Positions 13,822 to 17,496 of a stretch of 17,496 nucleotides of DNA are shown one piece after another. The stretch spans positions 1 to 17,496 of the forward strand of contig URIR01000039.1 of NCBI GenBank assembly GCA_900547955.1. The letters are read 5' to 3'. The notes beneath the pieces are model-generated. The model saw only the letters and a program-made list of their open reading frames with translations, was not told where the DNA came from and made no database searches. The translations under genes and the position numbers were made by a program. Source of the DNA: an uncultured Eubacteriales bacterium. Lineage in GTDB: Bacteria; Bacillota; Clostridia; Christensenellales; QALW01. Every line of letters starts with the position of its first letter. Within the stretch, counting starts at the first letter, position 1.

Positions 13822-15599
13822 GGCTGCACCGCCTCCAATCCAGGCGCTTGTCCGGGAATAGCGTTTGTCATTTCATTTACAATAGCCGTCATTCTTTTTA
13901 ATTGCGCGTCCTGCGCCTGTAATTGCTGATAAAGCTGAGCATTTTTAATTTGATTTTCCCGTATGCCCTCTATCATGCTTTCTTTATTATCCATTATCAT
14001 ATTTTGCAAAGCCAATATCGCCTGGTCTGCATTATCAGGATTAAACGCTCCGCCCGAAAACAGCTCCATAACCATCTGATTATGGCTTATGGTGTTGAAA
14101 GGATTCTTTCGCTGCGCTACTATTTTAATATCAAAAATCGCCTTCCTGAATCTCTCGGTCTGTACCGTTCCGTCATCCAGCGTAATAGGAACATTCAGCG
14201 GGACAGACTGCCCTTGCAGAACCGAATTATCATAGCTTATATATTGAGGCTCTGTTTCGCCGTCGCCTAAAATTCTAAACGAGCGTTCCTCTGTATAAAA
14301 CTGCCGTATCAGCTCAACAACCATATAAGAGATGCCCGCAAACGCCCGATAACTGGCTTTTATGCCGTCCCTGGCTAATTTGCTTCCCGCCTCCTGGAGC
14401 GCAGTAATAGCGCCGTATGCGGTCACTCCTCCGCTGGTCGCGCCCTGCGAAAAATCTCTGTTGCCTAAAAGCTCTTTTATTTCCTCTATTTTTTCCGTTC
14501 TGTGCGTCATAATCTGGGACGGAATAGGCTGCGCCTGCAAATCACGCACGGCATCCGAATCTATAGAGCCGTCCGCCTCTATAACCGTCTTGCTCATGTC
14601 TAGAAAATCTTCTGTTTTAATTCCCGCTCCCCTTTTTATCAGCCATCTTTGCCTGCCTGACAGCAGAGCATTTTCTTCGATGATATAATCCAGTTTGTCT
14701 ATATACGACTGCGTTTTTTTACCAATATCTATCATCCCCAAGCCATATATGGTATTTTCAATTGGAATAAAGACGTCCAGCACAAACGGGTACATTCCGT
14801 GTTCGTAAATTCCATTGATGCAAACCGGGTCCTGCCGGGAATCATACATTATTCTGCCGTTAATTATCTTTTCCAGATGCACTACATATTTTCCCGTCTC
14901 ATCTCTGTAGCGCTGGTAACAGTCTACCACCATAGTTTTCTTTTCAAGCACGTTAGGACTGTAATCACCAAAATACCCGCGTGCTTTTGACGCAGTCGCA
15001 TCCGGCCTTATATCCGGGTCGCCGTACTGCCGTTTAAGGACATCTGTATCCGCAAGAGCCGTTACAAACACATACCGACTTTGCTGTATATCTGATATAT
15101 ACGGTTCGGCAAAAAAGCGCAAAGCGTCAACTTTTTTTATACATATGTCCCCCAACCCGTCCTCCTTGGCATTGTCCCATAGCACCGAACAAATAGACAC
15201 TCCATGCTTTAATTTATACCACCATAAATCACTATAAACGTTTTCAAAGCCATTCTTTTCCAGCACAAGCGGAACGATTTTAGACAGCTTGTCCGCTTCC
15301 TCTCTATCCCCCTCTTCCCTCTCTAAAAAAACTGGTTCAGGATAATTATCCATCGCGTCCGCATGCTTATGCCATATGGCCGAAAAGAGAAAATTGGTCT
15401 GAGCGTCCCGCTCCTCATTGCGGGAAGAAATATATTCCCAATACTGACCGTTAAACCATCTCTCATTCTCCATTATAGCGCCGCTTTTCAGCGTCTTTTC
15501 GTTTTTATATAAATCCAGCTCTTTTAAAAGCAAATCCGCACGCGCCTTTTTCCCTTGTTCCGTCTCGTTTTCCCTTTTATTCCGCCTAAACAGGCCCAT
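13818..15599 (-). CDS. Portal protein, P22-like (593 aa)
   Basis: Forms the twelve-fold ring at the head vertex through which DNA enters and leaves. The sequence follows the P22-type portal pattern: a charged N-terminus, LFSAIWHKHADAMDNYPEPV, the wing/clip region with YQRYRDETGKYVVH, a stem region (YGLGMIDIGKKTQSYIDKLD), and a helical C-terminus rich in Gln (about 545-580, QLYQQLQAQDAQLKRM) that may form a barrel-like coiled coil. Length is shorter than P22 gp1 (725 aa) but usual for Bacillota relatives. The ATG follows the TAA of the large terminase with no gap, with GGAGGAATATAA before it. Confidence 0.88.
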   Translation of the reverse strand: MGLFRRNKRENETEQGKKARADLLLKELDLYKNEKTLKSGAIMENERWFNGQYWEYISSRNEERDAQTNFLFSAIWHKHADAMDNYPEPVFLEREEGDREEADKLSKIVPLVLEKNGFENVYSDLWWYKLKHGVSICSVLWDNAKEDGLGDICIKKVDALRFFAEPYISDIQQSRYVFVTALADTDVLKRQYGDPDIRPDATASKARGYFGDYSPNVLEKKTMVVDCYQRYRDETGKYVVHLEKIINGRIMYDSRQDPVCINGIYEHGMYPFVLDVFIPIENTIYGLGMIDIGKKTQSYIDKLDYIIEENALLSGRQRWLIKRGAGIKTEDFLDMSKTVIEADGSIDSDAVRDLQAQPIPSQIMTHRTEKIEEIKELLGNRDFSQGATSGGVTAYGAITALQEAGSKLARDGIKASYRAFAGISYMVVELIRQFYTEERSFRILGDGETEPQYISYDNSVLQGQSVPLNVPITLDDGTVQTERFRKAIFDIKIVAQRKNPFNTISHNQMVMELFSGGAFNPDNADQAILALQNMIMDNKESMIEGIRENQIKNAQLYQQLQAQDAQLKRMTAIVNEMTNAIPGQAPGLEAVQP

Positions 15600-17054
15600 T
15601 TATATTCCTCCCATTCTGTAGCCGGATGTTTTCTCAGTTGTATATAAATTCAGAGGGTCAAACTCATCCCGCGCTATGCTTTGTTTAGTGCGCAAAGGCA
15701 ATACCGGCCGGTACATGCACATATACCGCGTCTCGTCATATATATGGTCTTCTCCGTCCGTATCTATATCCTCAACATTTACGGAACTATATACCAGCGC
15801 CGGCATGGTGCGTATAAAATCCCGGCATGTATTAAAGACATATAACCGGGGCATATTGCTTTGGTCAAAGGCCAGCCGGTAATGCACCTGCATTTTTCCC
15901 GCAATCCGCTTATTATCCGCCTTTTCAAAGTAAATTCCCTTGCGCTCAAAAATTTTAGCCACGCTTCCGTCCGAGCCCCTGCTTTCATCAAAGACAGCCG
16001 GGTCAGCTATCCCGATAATACGTCGTCCCTGTTCATGCGCCTCCTCATAGTCCTTAATTATAGCCGCTACCGCTCCAGGCTCCAAGCGCACACCCTCATT
16101 GGGCGTTTTTGTCAATCCAGTAAATCTATCCTTAGGACTGCCGTATATTTCAGCGTATCGATATAATCTCCCCTCATCATCTTCAGCCCAATACCCAACA
16201 GAAAAAGGCCTTGAATATCCCCAGTCAAAAGAGCGGTATCTTTTCCAATGGTCGGGAATCTTAAACGGCTCAATAACATGAGTGCCTTTGCCGCTTATAT
16301 ATTCTTTGGGAATATCCCGCCATTCGGTAAAGACCTGCCCGTCGAACACATCCCAGTCGCCAGACAAAAGCGCCCTGCGCAAAGCTTCGGGCTTCTGTTC
16401 CAGCTCAAATATATATTCATCCCCTATGTGCGGGTTGTCTAAAACGGTCGCCGGTATATACTGCCTGGTAACAGTCCGGCTTTTCCCCAAAACTTCGCTG
16501 GTAATAACGCAGTCATATATTTTAAACGGCTCTTTGCCGTCTATAAACACGCTTTTAACCCAGCCATGCCCCACGCCTCCGGGGTTGGTCGTAGCGCGTA
16601 TATATGGCTTAATTCCTAATTTTTTAGGAGCTCTTACGCGCGTCCGCAAATAATCATAAACAGGCTTATCAAAATGCGTCAGCTCATCAATATACAGCCG
16701 ATGCATCTCAGCCCCTTGATATGTATACGCGTCCGCCAGATTGCGGCAATGCCTAAAATGCAAAGTTGAACCGTTAATTAAGCGCATGTCGTGCGTGGTT
16801 TTGTTAAACCGGCCTATTTCAGTCGGAATACTTAGAATTGCCTCCCGTATCAGCGTATCCCGCAATTCCGGGTAAGTGCGCCGAAACAGGTACGCACTCA
16901 CATTCTCATGCTCTAGCGCGTCAATAAACGCCTCCATTACTATTGCTTTGCTCTTTCCTCCGCCCGCAGCGCCGCCGTACAGAACCTCATAAGCCGGGGA
17001 AGAATGAAAAAGCGCCTGTTTAGGCGTAGGTGTATAATCAATCGTTATGCACAT
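15600..17054 (-). CDS. terL: Terminase large subunit (484 aa)
   Basis: The ATP-driven DNA packaging motor and headful nuclease. N-terminal ATPase: Walker A GGAAGGGKS at 27-35, Walker B LYIDE at 120-124 (Asp123, Glu124), and coupling motif TTNPGG at 155-160. C-terminal RNase H-like nuclease: FDWGYSRP with Asp277, GIADPAVFDES with Asp351, and an acidic region near the end (EDIDTDGEDHIYDE). Length and motif order are normal, so it should be intact. It begins directly after the TAG of the small subunit with a modest GAGGATG ribosome-binding site, which fits translation coupled to the small subunit. Confidence 0.95.
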   Translation of the reverse strand: MCITIDYTPTPKQALFHSSPAYEVLYGGAAGGGKSKAIVMEAFIDALEHENVSAYLFRRTYPELRDTLIREAILSIPTEIGRFNKTTHDMRLINGSTLHFRHCRNLADAYTYQGAEMHRLYIDELTHFDKPVYDYLRTRVRAPKKLGIKPYIRATTNPGGVGHGWVKSVFIDGKEPFKIYDCVITSEVLGKSRTVTRQYIPATVLDNPHIGDEYIFELEQKPEALRRALLSGDWDVFDGQVFTEWRDIPKEYISGKGTHVIEPFKIPDHWKRYRSFDWGYSRPFSVGYWAEDDEGRLYRYAEIYGSPKDRFTGLTKTPNEGVRLEPGAVAAIIKDYEEAHEQGRRIIGIADPAVFDESRGSDGSVAKIFERKGIYFEKADNKRIAGKMQVHYRLAFDQSNMPRLYVFNTCRDFIRTMPALVYSSVNVEDIDTDGEDHIYDETRYMCMYRPVLPLRTKQSIARDEFDPLNLYTTEKTSGYRMGGI

Positions 17055-17414
17055 CTAAACATCCTCGTTCTGCGGCCGCGGAATATTATGAACAATCTTT
17101 AAGTTTATGCTGTTATTCTCCGCGTCCTCTCCAATTAACGTCCTCAGCTCCTTAAACGCCTGAACATCCCCCAGCTTCGCTCTTGAAAAAAGGCCCACGA
17201 CTAAAAGCAGGCTATTATCTATATCCTCCTCAGAAAATCCAGCCTTAATAAGCTCGGCTTTATCCTTATCACCAGGAGGCATATTCAAGAGAATTTCCAT
17301 GCTTTCCTTAAGCGCTTTTCGCCTACGCCTTGCTTCCCCGCTGGCCTTGCCTCCGCGCCGCCCTTTTTCTCGCGCTTCCTCCGAGGTAGGACGCTTTAAA
17401 TTCTGCTCATTCAT
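17055..17414 (-). CDS. terS: Probable terminase small subunit (119 aa)
   Basis: Probably recognises the packaging site and feeds DNA to the large subunit. It has a very basic N-terminus with a KGG-type motif (EKGRRGGKASGEARRRRKALKE, about residues 16-37) followed by helices (SMEILLNM; FSEEDIDNSLLLVVGLFSRA) that could form the ring. It directly precedes the large subunit. GGAGGTGAAAAA precedes the ATG at 17414; the next Met is inside the helical part. The call rests on position and general layout, because small subunits diverge strongly. Confidence 0.75.
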   Translation of the reverse strand: MNEQNLKRPTSEEAREKGRRGGKASGEARRRRKALKESMEILLNMPPGDKDKAELIKAGFSEEDIDNSLLLVVGLFSRAKLGDVQAFKELRTLIGEDAENNSINLKIVHNIPRPQNEDV

Positions 17415-17418
17415 TTTT

Positions 17419-17496
17419 TCACCTCCGCCTTATATATTTATCGCTGCCGGCCCCCGCCCCAGCCTTTTTAACCTTTTGCGCAGCGGCTTTTCCCTT
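17419..17496 (-). CDS. Possible C-terminus of an upstream gene
   Basis: A frame open from the window edge reads KGKAAAQKVKKAGAGAGSDK and then YIRRR before a TGA that overlaps the small terminase's ribosome-binding site. A basic tail of this kind could end a DNA-binding protein. A second frame is also open up to a TAA at 17430-17432, so the choice is not certain. No promoter is visible here, which suggests the operon starts further upstream. Confidence 0.35.
   Translation of the reverse strand, partial: KGKAAAQKVKKAGAGAGSDKYIRRR

Noticed and set aside
1..17496. tRNA genes, CRISPR arrays, insertion sequences, attachment sites
   Set aside because: I saw no cloverleaf-like segment, no regularly spaced repeats, no transposase and no integrase. 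The only clear repeat is the two-copy duplication in the giant gene's linker.

Overview
The window is the packaging and virion-assembly block of a tailed phage or prophage. All the genes I accept lie on the minus strand, so the block reads from high to low coordinates. Nearly every gene has a strong Shine-Dalgarno sequence of the GGAGG type and abuts or overlaps its neighbour. A Bacillota host, probably a Clostridia-type gut bacterium, is suggested by three things: the ribosome-binding sites, a Prp-type protease whose FDLQAF-like target sites sit on the head proteins, and a tail protein with a domain common in Clostridia prophages. The host is an inference.

In transcription order: the C-terminus of an upstream gene (right edge), small terminase, large terminase, P22-type portal, a Prp-like cysteine protease, scaffold, N4-gp56-family major capsid protein, a terminator-like hairpin, a 75-aa protein, a 191-aa head-tail connector, a 493-aa neck or tail-hub protein, a 58-aa coiled-coil protein, a 514-aa probable internal virion protein, a 1966-aa polyvalent protein, a 439-aa tail fibre or receptor-binding protein, and the start of another small tail gene (left edge). 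No tape-measure, tail-tube or sheath gene is visible between the connector and the fibre. With the giant virion protein, this points to a short-tailed (podovirus-like) particle.

Two parts deserve attention. First, the Prp homologue lies directly before the scaffold and capsid genes. Both of those proteins begin with the same FDLQAF motif, which resembles the Prp cleavage site of Bacillota ribosomal protein L27. The phage therefore seems to carry its own maturation protease and matching substrates.

Second, a possible complete transcription unit is buried out of frame inside the 5.9-kb giant gene. It has a near-consensus sigma-A promoter (TTGACG, 17 bases, TATAAT), a GAGGTG ribosome-binding site, two tandem paralogous ORFs of 61 and 60 aa, and a hairpin followed by a T-run. 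Between the two copies, substitutions favour the third codon position of the hidden frame rather than that of the giant ORF. This suggests that the hidden frame is, or was, the constrained one. There is no gene-free stretch longer than 300 bases.
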